Of a stretch of DNA of 64,000 bases, positions 30,931 to 38,819 are shown one piece after another (position 1 is the first letter of the stretch; each line of letters starts with the position of its first letter). The stretch is from positions 62,001 to 126,000 of the forward strand of contig CALXOE010000001.1 in assembly GCA_944389935.1 (NCBI GenBank), given 5' to 3'. The DNA comes from an uncultured Victivallis sp. Lineage in GTDB: Bacteria > Verrucomicrobiota > Lentisphaeria > Victivallales > Victivallaceae. The position numbers and the translations under genes are program-made. The notes below the pieces were generated by a model. It ran no database searches. It was not told the DNA's origin and saw only the letters and a program-made list of their open reading frames with translations.

Positions 30931-33885
30931 TCAACGCGGGAAAATCTCGTCGACCGACAGCCGCGTGACCGGTCCGAACATTTCGAGCGCTTTCCAGTCA
31001 ACTTTATCCGCATCGCCGACTACGAGGAGGGCACGAGGCCGCGGCTCGATCTCGCTTTGGTAGAACTCCTGAAGATCGGACGCGGAAACACTCTGAAGCT
31101 GCCGGTAAGTCACCTCCCGGTAATCCGGGGGGAGCTTCATCTTCCGGAAGTTCTCCGCCAGATCCAGGAGCGCCTCATCGTGCCAACGCTCGGCGGCCTG
31201 CGATTTCAGCAGCGTATCGCGGCTGTTCTCAATCGCGGCCGGATCGACGGGGAATCCCATCGCGGCGACCGCTTTCATCGCGTCCGCGAGCTTGTCGGCC
31301 TGCGTCGAAAGATAGATCATGAAAAAGTGTCTCTCCGTCGGCTCCTCCGGAGTCACATAACTCGAATAGCAGCTGTATGCGAGCGAATTGGACTCGCGCA
31401 GCTTCCGGAACGTGACCGACGCCATGCCGCCGCCGTAGTAACGGTTGAAAAGAAACCGCACGCCGACATTGTCGGGATTGAACCGCGCCCCATCGGCAAG
31501 ATAGAGCAGTCTCAACTGGCTGACGTTCGGGACGTGTACAAAATAGACCGCCGGAGCCGTGATCGGCTGCTCCACAGGCCGCAGCGGAGGCGGAGGATTC
31601 CTCTCCTCCGACGGAGGCAACGGCGGGATGAGCCTCGCGGCGATGCGCCGGAGTTCCGGCAATTCCGGGCCGTAGTAGTCGACGCGGACCGGGAAACCGG
31701 TCAACCTCCTCAACAGCGAAGTGACCTCATCCGCCTCCACCTTTTCGAGCTCTCCGGCGGAGAGGGTGGATCGCTTCAGATACTCCGCCCCGTAACGCAC
31801 GCAAGGGAGGAGTCCCGAGAACAGAACCGAATCCGGATTCTCCTTTTCCGCCCTGCGTTCGAGCAGGATCTTCCCGGTGAGCCGTCGCAGGGCGTCGGGA
31901 TTGACGGCGGGGGAACTCAGCATCTCGTGCGCGATTCCGGCGATGGCGGGCAGATTCCGGGCGAGGCCCGTGAGGGTCACGACCGTCTCCTCCCTGCCGA
32001 CGGCGATCGACACCGAACCGGCGAGTTTGTAAAGTTCGAGCTTCAGCGCCTCGGCGGAACGCTGTTCCGTCCCGGCGACTGCGCTGTACTCGCCGGCGAG
32101 CGGCAGCAGACGGTTGTGGCGGCTGCCGACCGCAAAGCGGTAACGCAGCTGGAAATAGTTGTCGCTGGAATTCCGAACCAGATCGAGTTCAACGTCTCGC
32201 CCCCCATGCCCGCTCGAGTCATCAGAGCGAAATTCACCGTGAGCCCGGATTGTGTCACGCTGAACTTCCGTTTCGAGATCGGGGAACTCCGGCTCGATCT
32301 CCGAAACCTCCATCGCCGCAAGTTCCTGGAAAAACGCCGAATGTCCTTGCGCGGTCACGAGCGGCGTAAGCGGCGGTTTTGCGAGTTTTTCGGCGGGCGC
32401 AAGCGGTCCGTTTTTCCGGAAAAACACCAGACGGTCCGGACCGAAATGCGTCCGCGCGAATTCGACGAGTTCAGCTTTCGTGATCGATCTCAAGCGGGCG
32501 GGAGTCCCCGCCGCGTCGGGCCAGTCGATGCGCTCGAGATAGCTGTCGAGCAGCTGATCGGCGCGGAAATCGTTGTTCCGCAGCGAACGGGATCGGTCGA
32601 GCTCGGCGTGGTCGAGAATCGCTGTGAGCAGCCAGTCGGGAAAGTCGCCGCGTTTGAGCTTTTCGATCTCGGCGTCGAGCAGTTCGAGCGCCTGTTCCGG
32701 GGATTCGCCGGAGTTCGGGGTCGCGCTCACGAGCAGGTAACCGTAGACGCCGGGCTTGCCGCCGCTGCCCGCGCCGGAGTCGGCGACTTTCTGCGGGATG
32801 TTCAGATTCTGGTCGAAAATTCCGGCCGATCCGTTCGACAAAACCCGCGCGGAGAGTTCGAGCAGGTCAAGCTCCCGCAGCGTCGGCTTGACGATCCGCC
32901 AGGCGACCGCGCCGAGTTCGTTCTCCGGCGCGACCAGCGTGTGGACGCTCTCCCCCACGACCGGTTCGAGCTCCGGCAGGGTAGAGGACGGCACTTCACG
33001 GGCAGGGAGTGTGCCGAACGTCTGCTCGATCATGCGCAGAGCCGCGTCCGGATCGAAGTCGCCCGCAAGCGCGATCACCATGTTGCCCGGCACGTAATAA
33101 CGACGGTAGAACTCCATCACGCGGCGCGGCGACGGATTTTTCAGATCTTCCGGCAGGCCGATCACCGGGCGACCGTATGGATGGTTCGGAAACAACGCCC
33201 CGAGCAGCAGATGGGAAAAACGCGCATCGGAGCGGTCCTGATAGAGATTGTACTCCTCGAACACCGTCTCGAGCTCCGTGTGGAAACCGCGGAAAACCGG
33301 ACTCTTGAACCGGTCGAACTGAAGCCGGATGAATTTCTCGAGCTGATTGGCAGGAAATGTGTTGAAATAAACCGTCCGGTCGAGGCTCGTGTAGGCGTTG
33401 AGCCCGCTGCCGCCCATCGCGTTGACAGCCTGGACGAACTCGTTCTGGACGGTATATTTCCCCGCCTCGGCCGAGAGGCGGTCGATCTCGCGGTAGAGCT
33501 CCTGCCGCTCATCGGGGTCGCGACTCGCCTCGTGGCGGTCGTAGAGCTGTTCGATCCGCTCGAGCAGCGGCCGCTCCGCCTCAAAGTCGATCGTCCCGAG
33601 CCGCTCGGACCCCTTGAACAGCAGATGCTCGAGATAGTGCGCGAGCCCGGTCTTGTCGGCGGGATCGTCCCCGGAACCGACCCGGAACGCGATGCAGCCG
33701 CGGATGTTCGGCGTCTCGCGGTTGACCGAGAACGCCACCGTGATTCCGTTGTCCAGGCGGTAAAAACGCGCCTGCATCGGGTCGTCTGCAAGCGGCGTCC
33801 CGAACAGCCCTGTCGCCCCGGGAAGTCCCGCCGCGCATACCACGCACAGCAGTACCGCCAGAGCGATTTTATAAAATAAACGCAT
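30931..33885 (-). CDS. Exported M16 (insulinase/pitrilysin) zinc peptidase
   Basis: Zinc metallopeptidase of 984 residues with a signal peptide (1-24). The inverted zinc motif HYLEH (83-87) lies in GLAHYLEHLLFKGSERLGT, with the third ligand Glu in ELETVFEEYNLYQDR about 110 residues on. Two M16 repeats follow, the second without a zinc motif, as in pitrilysin-like single-chain members. Periplasmic location and a role in degrading peptides or signal sequences are inferred by family. Convergent with the kinase gene; own promoter upstream. Confidence 0.93.
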   Translation of the reverse strand: MRLFYKIALAVLLCVVCAAGLPGATGLFGTPLADDPMQARFYRLDNGITVAFSVNRETPNIRGCIAFRVGSGDDPADKTGLAHYLEHLLFKGSERLGTIDFEAERPLLERIEQLYDRHEASRDPDERQELYREIDRLSAEAGKYTVQNEFVQAVNAMGGSGLNAYTSLDRTVYFNTFPANQLEKFIRLQFDRFKSPVFRGFHTELETVFEEYNLYQDRSDARFSHLLLGALFPNHPYGRPVIGLPEDLKNPSPRRVMEFYRRYYVPGNMVIALAGDFDPDAALRMIEQTFGTLPAREVPSSTLPELEPVVGESVHTLVAPENELGAVAWRIVKPTLRELDLLELSARVLSNGSAGIFDQNLNIPQKVADSGAGSGGKPGVYGYLLVSATPNSGESPEQALELLDAEIEKLKRGDFPDWLLTAILDHAELDRSRSLRNNDFRADQLLDSYLERIDWPDAAGTPARLRSITKAELVEFARTHFGPDRLVFFRKNGPLAPAEKLAKPPLTPLVTAQGHSAFFQELAAMEVSEIEPEFPDLETEVQRDTIRAHGEFRSDDSSGHGGRDVELDLVRNSSDNYFQLRYRFAVGSRHNRLLPLAGEYSAVAGTEQRSAEALKLELYKLAGSVSIAVGREETVVTLTGLARNLPAIAGIAHEMLSSPAVNPDALRRLTGKILLERRAEKENPDSVLFSGLLPCVRYGAEYLKRSTLSAGELEKVEADEVTSLLRRLTGFPVRVDYYGPELPELRRIAARLIPPLPPSEERNPPPPLRPVEQPITAPAVYFVHVPNVSQLRLLYLADGARFNPDNVGVRFLFNRYYGGGMASVTFRKLRESNSLAYSCYSSYVTPEEPTERHFFMIYLSTQADKLADAMKAVAAMGFPVDPAAIENSRDTLLKSQAAERWHDEALLDLAENFRKMKLPPDYREVTYRQLQSVSASDLQEFYQSEIEPRPRALLVVGDADKVDWKALEMFGPVTRLSVDEIFPR

Positions 33886-33956
33886 ATGGTTTCCTCCTCT
33901 TCTTCCTCATCTTCCCCGGGAGCCCGCCACGGGCGATTCCCGGAAATGTATGTTTC

Positions 33957-33984
33957 AACATAGTGCTTTGCGCCGGAAAATCAA
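33957..33984 (-). promoter_or_regulatory. Predicted promoter of the M16 peptidase gene
   Basis: On the minus strand TTGATT (33984-33979), 16 bp, TATGTT (33962-33957). About 70 nt upstream of the M16 start, with GAGGAGGAAA as ribosome binding site. Confidence 0.6.
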
Positions 33985-34036
33985 ATCCGAACAACGCAAA
34001 CCGGGAAAAAAAGAGGAGAGAAAATCCATCCGGAAA

Positions 34037-34726
34037 TCAATGCAGCGGCTTCATGTCGGAAAAAAAGATCTGAAGTCCGGAGACATACAGCGCCGCATTC
34101 CCGGAAGCCACGGCCTCCCCCTCCCCGGTGCGCGGAACTGTGACTCTCGCAACCTCAGCTCCATCCAACGTGTGGAGAATTCCCGTCACGGCCTGCGCGG
34201 ACACAGCGATGCTCATCCGATAGTCCGTGCCGTATTCCCAGCGGAACTCGGCGCGGTGTTCACCGGGGGCAATGCCGTCAACGGCTCCCCAGCGCCCGGC
34301 CTTTTGCTGCTTGAGCTCGAGAAAACGGCGGCCGTTCACCCCCGGTGCTTCGCAGAAAGAGAAGAGAAAATAATTCCGCTCATCGCGGCAGACGGCGATT
34401 CCGCCGCTTTTCCAGTTTCTCTCCGGAGCACGGCTGCGGACCGGGCGGACCCGGACTTCCCATCCGCTCCCCTCTTTCACGGCGTATTCCGGCAGCACCT
34501 GCAGCGCCGTCCACGATTCGGCCGTCCCGGGCGAGATGACTCCGGGAGGAATCTCGCGCGTCGATCCCGGCGTCAGGCGGACGGTATAAGTCAGCCGGCC
34601 GTCGGCAGGGACGACAAGTTCGCAGCCGATCTTCCTCAAGCAGAGGGATCTGGTATTCATCAACCCGAACGTGCCGCACTTGTTCATTCCGAACGCGGAA
34701 ACCGGAGTGGAACACACCTCCTGCAT
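34037..34726 (-). CDS. Beta-sandwich (LamG/DUF1080-like) protein, probably 5'-truncated
   Basis: Function unknown. The body reads like a concanavalin-type domain: ALQVLPEYAVKEGSGWEVRV, SGGIAVCRDERNYFLFSF, EFRWEYGTDYRMSIAVSAQA and a terminal YVSGLQIFFSDM. Related secreted proteins normally begin with a signal peptide, which is lacking. Candidate starts at 34726, 34687 and 34660 have no ribosome binding site, and the first ~30 codons are antisense to the AraC gene. The reading is convincing from about 34640 downward, so this looks like the remaining 3' part of a gene, or a short intracellular version. Confidence 0.55.
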   Translation of the reverse strand: MQEVCSTPVSAFGMNKCGTFGLMNTRSLCLRKIGCELVVPADGRLTYTVRLTPGSTREIPPGVISPGTAESWTALQVLPEYAVKEGSGWEVRVRPVRSRAPERNWKSGGIAVCRDERNYFLFSFCEAPGVNGRRFLELKQQKAGRWGAVDGIAPGEHRAEFRWEYGTDYRMSIAVSAQAVTGILHTLDGAEVARVTVPRTGEGEAVASGNAALYVSGLQIFFSDMKPLH

Positions 34727-35378
34727 CTGGCGTTTCCGGGACGCGGAGGGAAACTACGGGCTCTTTCCGCTGCAAACCCTCAGCGACGGCAGCGATACGC
34801 GCGACTTCATCATCAAATCTTTGACCGACCTCGAAGCCTCTGGATTCCAGCGCCTCCACCGTCAGGCTGAAAACTACTACAACGAAAGCCGGCGTGAATT
34901 CAAGCTCTCCGGCCCGGACGAGAGAAATACCGGCTCGCTCTTCGATGCCACCAGCAGCTTCTTCAAACTCTGGCTGACCGGATTCAGCCTCGTTATGGAT
35001 ACCGACAGCCGAATCCCGCGACTGCAGAGCGATTCCCGTTCGTCCATCGTGGAAAACATCCACAAACTCGTGGAGATGAACTTCAATCTGACCGGATTCA
35101 GCGTCAACTATCTGGCTCAGGAACTGCAGATGCACCCCAACTACCTGAACACCCTCTTCGCCCGGGAAACCGGCTACTCCATCGGCCGCCTGATCCGGAA
35201 CTACCGGCTCGAATATGCGAAAGATCTGCTGCAGCGAACCCGGCTCAGCATCGCCGATATCGCGGGCAAGGCGGGTTTCTCCCGCCACAACTATTTCGCG
35301 CGAATCTTCAAGGCGACCACCGGCATGACGCCGCATGAGTACCGGAAACAACTCTCTCCCGGTCAGGACCCGACCTGA
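34671..35378 (+). CDS. AraC-family regulator, N-terminally truncated
   Basis: Transcription regulator with an intact C-terminal double helix-turn-helix (LAQELQMHPNYLNTLFARET; then IADIAGKAGFSRHNYFARIF and GMTPHEYR). Sensing half: codons from 34590 read QPIFLKQRDLVFINPNVPHL, the characteristic last strand of the AraC cupin, but an in-frame TAA at 34587 and no start other than GTG 34671 or CTG 34650 mean most of the ~100-residue cupin is missing. No ribosome binding site precedes GTG 34671. The protein, if made, may bind DNA without its effector. The 3' end overlaps the convergent oxidoreductase gene by 16 bp. Confidence 0.7.
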   Translation: MPHLFIPNAETGVEHTSCIWRFRDAEGNYGLFPLQTLSDGSDTRDFIIKSLTDLEASGFQRLHRQAENYYNESRREFKLSGPDERNTGSLFDATSSFFKLWLTGFSLVMDTDSRIPRLQSDSRSSIVENIHKLVEMNFNLTGFSVNYLAQELQMHPNYLNTLFARETGYSIGRLIRNYRLEYAKDLLQRTRLSIADIAGKAGFSRHNYFARIFKATTGMTPHEYRKQLSPGQDPT

Positions 35379-36370
35379 ACCGCCGCGACCGGGGCGAAAA
35401 TCGCACGGCTGACCATCTCCGTCACCCGCACGGTGGAAACAACACGTTCCAGATCCGCGTTCGCCGGATTGAACTGCCCGCGCCTCACCATCTCAACAAA
35501 GGCGAGGTTTTCGTGATAGAACCCACCCAGGAGGAACGACTCATCCTCTCCGGCTGCGCCCGCCATCGGGATTTCGCGCAGCAGACGACCCTTGTGGTAG
35601 AGCACGATCCTGCCGGGAATATCGCTTGTCCCCAGGGCAGGCAGTTCCAGTGTCATGGCGTAATGCTCCGAAACCATGTGAATCCGCTCAAAACTGCAGC
35701 CAGACTGCGGGCAGAACAGAAACTGCGTACAGATGTTCCCGCTCATCTCGCACCACAGCGAAAGCGTCGTGCATTCACCGGCCTGGTTTCGCTGCAGCTG
35801 AATTCTCGATTCCGTATACGACGCATCCGCAAGAAAAGCGACCAGATCGATCCCGTGAATCGCCGTCGTTGAGAAATCCGGATCGTGCCGGTTGTGGCGG
35901 TAGAAATCGCAGCGAATACTCTGGAGCTTCTCCGGAGGAACCAGCTGCTGCCAGAGACGGCGCGCCTGCGTGACCAGCGGCATGTAACGCCGGTTGAAAG
36001 CGACCAGATGAGGCGTCCGCCGCAGTCGGTAAGCCTGCAGCAGCAGATTGTGCTCACGTATATTTCTCCCCGGGGGTTTTTCCAGCAGAAGCGGGATGTT
36101 GCGCCGGAGAATCGCACTGCCGATCTCGGCGGTCATGGCTTCCGACACGAGCAGCGTCACACCGGACGGCTGCTCGAGGTCGAGCATCTCCTCATAATCC
36201 GTATAAACCCGCCGGAAACCGAACTGCCGGGAAAACTGTTCCGCCCTCCCGCGCCGGATGTCGCATACGGCAGCCAGTTCCAGATCCGGCTCCCGCGCGG
36301 CGATCGCCGCCAGAGCCGGTCCATGCGTCAGGGCCGCATGCGCGCCCGCGCCGATCGTGACGATTTTCAT
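35363..36370 (-). CDS. Gfo/Idh/MocA-family oxidoreductase
   Basis: NAD(P)-dependent sugar or sugar-acid oxidoreductase, 335 residues. The Rossmann start is KIVTIGAGAHAALTHG; the EKP motif appears as LLEKPPGRN near residue 97, and the C-terminal domain carries STTAIHGIDLVAFL with the family His. Substrate unknown. Its start overlaps the MFS transporter stop by 4 bp, so import and oxidation of the same sugar are likely coupled. The 3' end overlaps araC. Confidence 0.9.
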   Translation of the reverse strand: MKIVTIGAGAHAALTHGPALAAIAAREPDLELAAVCDIRRGRAEQFSRQFGFRRVYTDYEEMLDLEQPSGVTLLVSEAMTAEIGSAILRRNIPLLLEKPPGRNIREHNLLLQAYRLRRTPHLVAFNRRYMPLVTQARRLWQQLVPPEKLQSIRCDFYRHNRHDPDFSTTAIHGIDLVAFLADASYTESRIQLQRNQAGECTTLSLWCEMSGNICTQFLFCPQSGCSFERIHMVSEHYAMTLELPALGTSDIPGRIVLYHKGRLLREIPMAGAAGEDESFLLGGFYHENLAFVEMVRRGQFNPANADLERVVSTVRVTEMVSRAIFAPVAAVQVGS

Positions 36371-37758
36371 GATTCCTCCATCCGCACCGCGGGCGCCTGA
36401 TATCCGGCGTCACCGCCCAGAGCCTGATATTTTCTGTATACCACCAGCAGAAATGCAATTCCGAGAAAGGAAAACAAAGCCCCCGCATACCAGACAAGTT
36501 CATAGCAGTGTCCGCTCAAATCCAGAATTCCGCCGACAACCGTCGAGACGAACACCCAGCTCAGTGCGACGATAATCGCCATTGCGGAATTGAACTGCGC
36601 GAACAGCTCCCGCGGAAACAGCTTCTGCGCATAGGAGGCGCTCAGCGTAAAGTAACTGCCCGTCACCACCCCGTGCAGAATCATGATGATCGCAAAGGAG
36701 AGCTGCCCCCGGATGAAGAAAATCCCGCAGAGCGACACGATTCCGTACAGGAAAATCGACACCAGCCCGGTCCGGATCGGGTGAAACCGGTCGGCCAGCA
36801 TCCCGAGAAAATAACTCAGTGCCAACGATATCAGATAGGTGTAAGCCAGATATTTTCCGACATCATCCATATCCACTCCGATGCTTTCGGCATAGAAAAT
36901 CACGTAGGCGTTGAAAGGGATGTTCGCAAGCCCGCAGGTCACGTAAGCGAGAATCACCCAACGGTAGAACGAATGCCCGAAACATTCGACGAAATACCGC
37001 TTTGTCGCCGCAACCACCCCGCGATGCGTCTGTTCCTCGGCTACCACGGCCGGATACTCCCCCTCTTTCACCTTGAGACAGATGGTGACGAACCCCGCCG
37101 CATAGACGACCGCCAGTCCCGCGAAAATCAGGAAGAAGTTCTGCTCCGCTATCCCGAACAAATAATAATTGAAGAGAATCCCGGCAATCAGGCTCATCGC
37201 CCGGAACAGCCCGAAGAATCTCCCGAGGAATTCCCGGGGTACCACGTCGTTGACCAGAGCGACGAAAATACCGTTCGCAAGAGTCGTTCCGAAGTCGAGC
37301 ATGAACCAGAATACGCAGAACACCGTCAGCGCCGCCGTCCGGTAACTGCAGAAATCCGGCCCGAGTCCCTCACTGATGAGCCGCCCGAGAAACGGCGCCG
37401 CCCCGATCCCGAGCATTCCGACCGTCACAAATGGAGTCGTGAACCAGAGATACGGAATCCGGCGACCCCACCGCCCGCGATGCCGGCCCGACCGGTAACT
37501 CACGATCGGAACCAGAATGATGTTCGTGATATTCGGAATCGTCAGAATGATGAGTCCGTAGAGAAAATCCGACACCTTGAACGACTTGATCATCAGCGTC
37601 GCGACGCTCGCGGCAGCCCGCTCCTTGAGCGACCAGGCAAAATCTCCCCAGAGCAGCCAGCCGAACAGAATCGCAATCCCGGCCGCCGTATAAGTCAGTG
37701 TCCCGACCCGCCAGATACGTGGAGCGGTGACGGTGTTTTCCGTCGGACCATGTTTCAT
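36367..37758 (-). CDS. MFS sugar transporter (GPH-like)
   Basis: Twelve-helix inner-membrane carrier of 463 residues. Helices include VGTLTYTAAGIAILFGWLLW and LIAGILFNYYLFGI; the cytoplasmic loop SYRSGRHRGRWGRRIPYLW between helices 2 and 3 matches the glycoside-pentoside-hexuronide:cation symporter type. Likely brings in mono- or disaccharides released by the neighbouring lyase and rhamnosidase. A promoter at 37805-37833 precedes it. Confidence 0.9.
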   Translation of the reverse strand: MKHGPTENTVTAPRIWRVGTLTYTAAGIAILFGWLLWGDFAWSLKERAAASVATLMIKSFKVSDFLYGLIILTIPNITNIILVPIVSYRSGRHRGRWGRRIPYLWFTTPFVTVGMLGIGAAPFLGRLISEGLGPDFCSYRTAALTVFCVFWFMLDFGTTLANGIFVALVNDVVPREFLGRFFGLFRAMSLIAGILFNYYLFGIAEQNFFLIFAGLAVVYAAGFVTICLKVKEGEYPAVVAEEQTHRGVVAATKRYFVECFGHSFYRWVILAYVTCGLANIPFNAYVIFYAESIGVDMDDVGKYLAYTYLISLALSYFLGMLADRFHPIRTGLVSIFLYGIVSLCGIFFIRGQLSFAIIMILHGVVTGSYFTLSASYAQKLFPRELFAQFNSAMAIIVALSWVFVSTVVGGILDLSGHCYELVWYAGALFSFLGIAFLLVVYRKYQALGGDAGYQAPAVRMEES

Positions 37759-37804
37759 TTTCTCTCTTTCATCCCGGATTTGGTTTCATGAGTTTGTCGC
37801 TTTT

Positions 37805-37833
37805 ATTATAGCGAAATATCCGGGAATCTACAA
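37805..37833 (-). promoter_or_regulatory. Predicted promoter of the MFS-Gfo/Idh operon
   Basis: On the minus strand TTGTAG (37833-37828), 17 bp, TATAAT (37810-37805). The divergent promoter for the pseudopilin operon has a matching TTGTAC -35, so the two form a symmetric divergent pair across 37805-37946. Confidence 0.75.
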
Positions 37834-37842
37834 TGATGAAAT

Positions 37843-37858
37843 TGTCAGAAAATTGACA
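37843..37858. promoter_or_regulatory. Candidate operator, TGTCA-N6-TGACA
   Basis: TGTCA (37843-37847) and TGACA (37854-37858) form an inverted repeat with a 6-bp centre, placed between the divergent promoters just upstream of the MFS -35. A third TTGACAG element lies near 37877. A regulator for both operons could bind here; the neighbouring AraC gene is a candidate. Confidence 0.45.
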
Positions 37859-37917
37859 CGAATCCTCTTTTTTTTGACAGAAATGAGAAAAGTATCATTT
37901 TTCTGAATTTTTCATTA

Positions 37918-37946
37918 TTGTACATTTACACCGCTTTCAGTATAAT
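37918..37946 (+). promoter_or_regulatory. Predicted promoter of the pseudopilin-lyase operon
   Basis: TTGTAC (37918-37923), 17 bp, TATAAT (37941-37946). The leader to the pseudopilin ATG 38070 is about 115 nt. The 311-bp region from 37759 holds only this promoter, its divergent partner and the candidate operator. Confidence 0.75.
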
Positions 37947-38069
37947 AAGGGATGAAAACAAAAAACGGGCCGGAACAGCTCAATGAGAGCGAATCAGGGA
38001 CCGTAGAAAAGTATCAAGATGCACAATCGGATTTCGGAAGAAAACTCAATCAACGGAAAGGAATTTTGT

Positions 38070-38801
38070 ATGGGAAAACAGATCCGGAAAACAGTCGGGC
38101 GCTTTACATTGATCGAGCTCCTAGTGGTGATTGCAATCATCGCAATTCTGGCATCGATGCTGCTGCCGGCGCTGCAGCAGGCGCGCGAAAAAGGGCGGCA
38201 GTCGAGCTGCAGCGGAAATCTCAAGCAGATCGGTATGGCTGCCCAGATGTATTCGGGAGACGCGAATGATCTGATCGTTCCGGCGGGATTCGGCGTCAAA
38301 TGGTCGAAAGTCTGGGGCTGGTACAATCTGCTCGGACCGTATATGGGGCTCTCAAACCTGCAGAATCTCGGGGCGGAGGGGGGCGAAGTCGTCTATCCCA
38401 AAATCTTCTCCTGCCCGTCGGTCACGCGGGAGAGCTACGATGAAAACGGGTGGGATGCTCTCGGCAATGTGCGCGGAAGCTACGGCATCAACAGCAGTTC
38501 AGACAGCGGAGCGGGAGTTTATCTGGCCGGTTCCTTTGAGCCGTGCGGCAAAATCACCAATTTTCGGAACGCGAGCAAGACATTCCTCTTCTCCGAGGGG
38601 TACTGGCAGCTGAGCCGCTACAAGCTCGTACAGACTCCGAACGACCGGAATTCTGACGGCAAACTGCTGCCGAATCCGCACGGCGAAGCGCGGAACGTCG
38701 GATATCTGGACGGACACGTCGAGTTTTACCGCGGCTATCTGCCGACATTCGACTGGAGCAACAAAAACGCACAGCTCTTCTACCTTGGACGCATGTACTG
38801 A
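38070..38801 (+). CDS. Type II pseudopilin with H-x9-DG motif
   Basis: Exported pseudopilin-like protein of 243 residues. The N-terminal methylation helix reads [18 protein letters not shown] with conserved Glu at mature position 5; the residue before the Phe is Arg, with Gly one further back, unlike the canonical Gly at -1. It then has [20 protein letters not shown] and [19 protein letters not shown], and a C-terminal H-x9-DG ([12 protein letters not shown]). ATG 38070 follows GGAAAGGA. This family is greatly expanded in Lentisphaerota and Planctomycetota; its job is unsettled. It lies 18 bp upstream of the lyase and is co-transcribed. Confidence 0.93.
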   Translation: MGKQIRKTVGRFTLIELLVVIAIIAILASMLLPALQQAREKGRQSSCSGNLKQIGMAAQMYSGDANDLIVPAGFGVKWSKVWGWYNLLGPYMGLSNLQNLGAEGGEVVYPKIFSCPSVTRESYDENGWDALGNVRGSYGINSSSDSGAGVYLAGSFEPCGKITNFRNASKTFLFSEGYWQLSRYKLVQTPNDRNSDGKLLPNPHGEARNVGYLDGHVEFYRGYLPTFDWSNKNAQLFYLGRMY

Positions 38802-38819
38802 AGAAAAGCGGGGAATTTT

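Noticed and set aside
30883-33879. 998-codon plus-strand open frame antisense to the M16 peptidase
   Set aside because: It mirrors the peptidase codon for codon, lacks any domain, is Arg/His-rich as expected from antisense of GC-rich codons, and has no ribosome binding site.
33950-34870. 306-codon plus-strand open frame that might supply the missing AraC N-terminus
   Set aside because: Its translation is not cupin-like and is antisense to a plausible minus-strand beta-sandwich protein; a simple frameshift into it does not rebuild an AraC sensor.
34380-35351. 323-codon minus-strand open frame antisense to araC
   Set aside because: The opposite strand holds an obvious AraC double helix-turn-helix.
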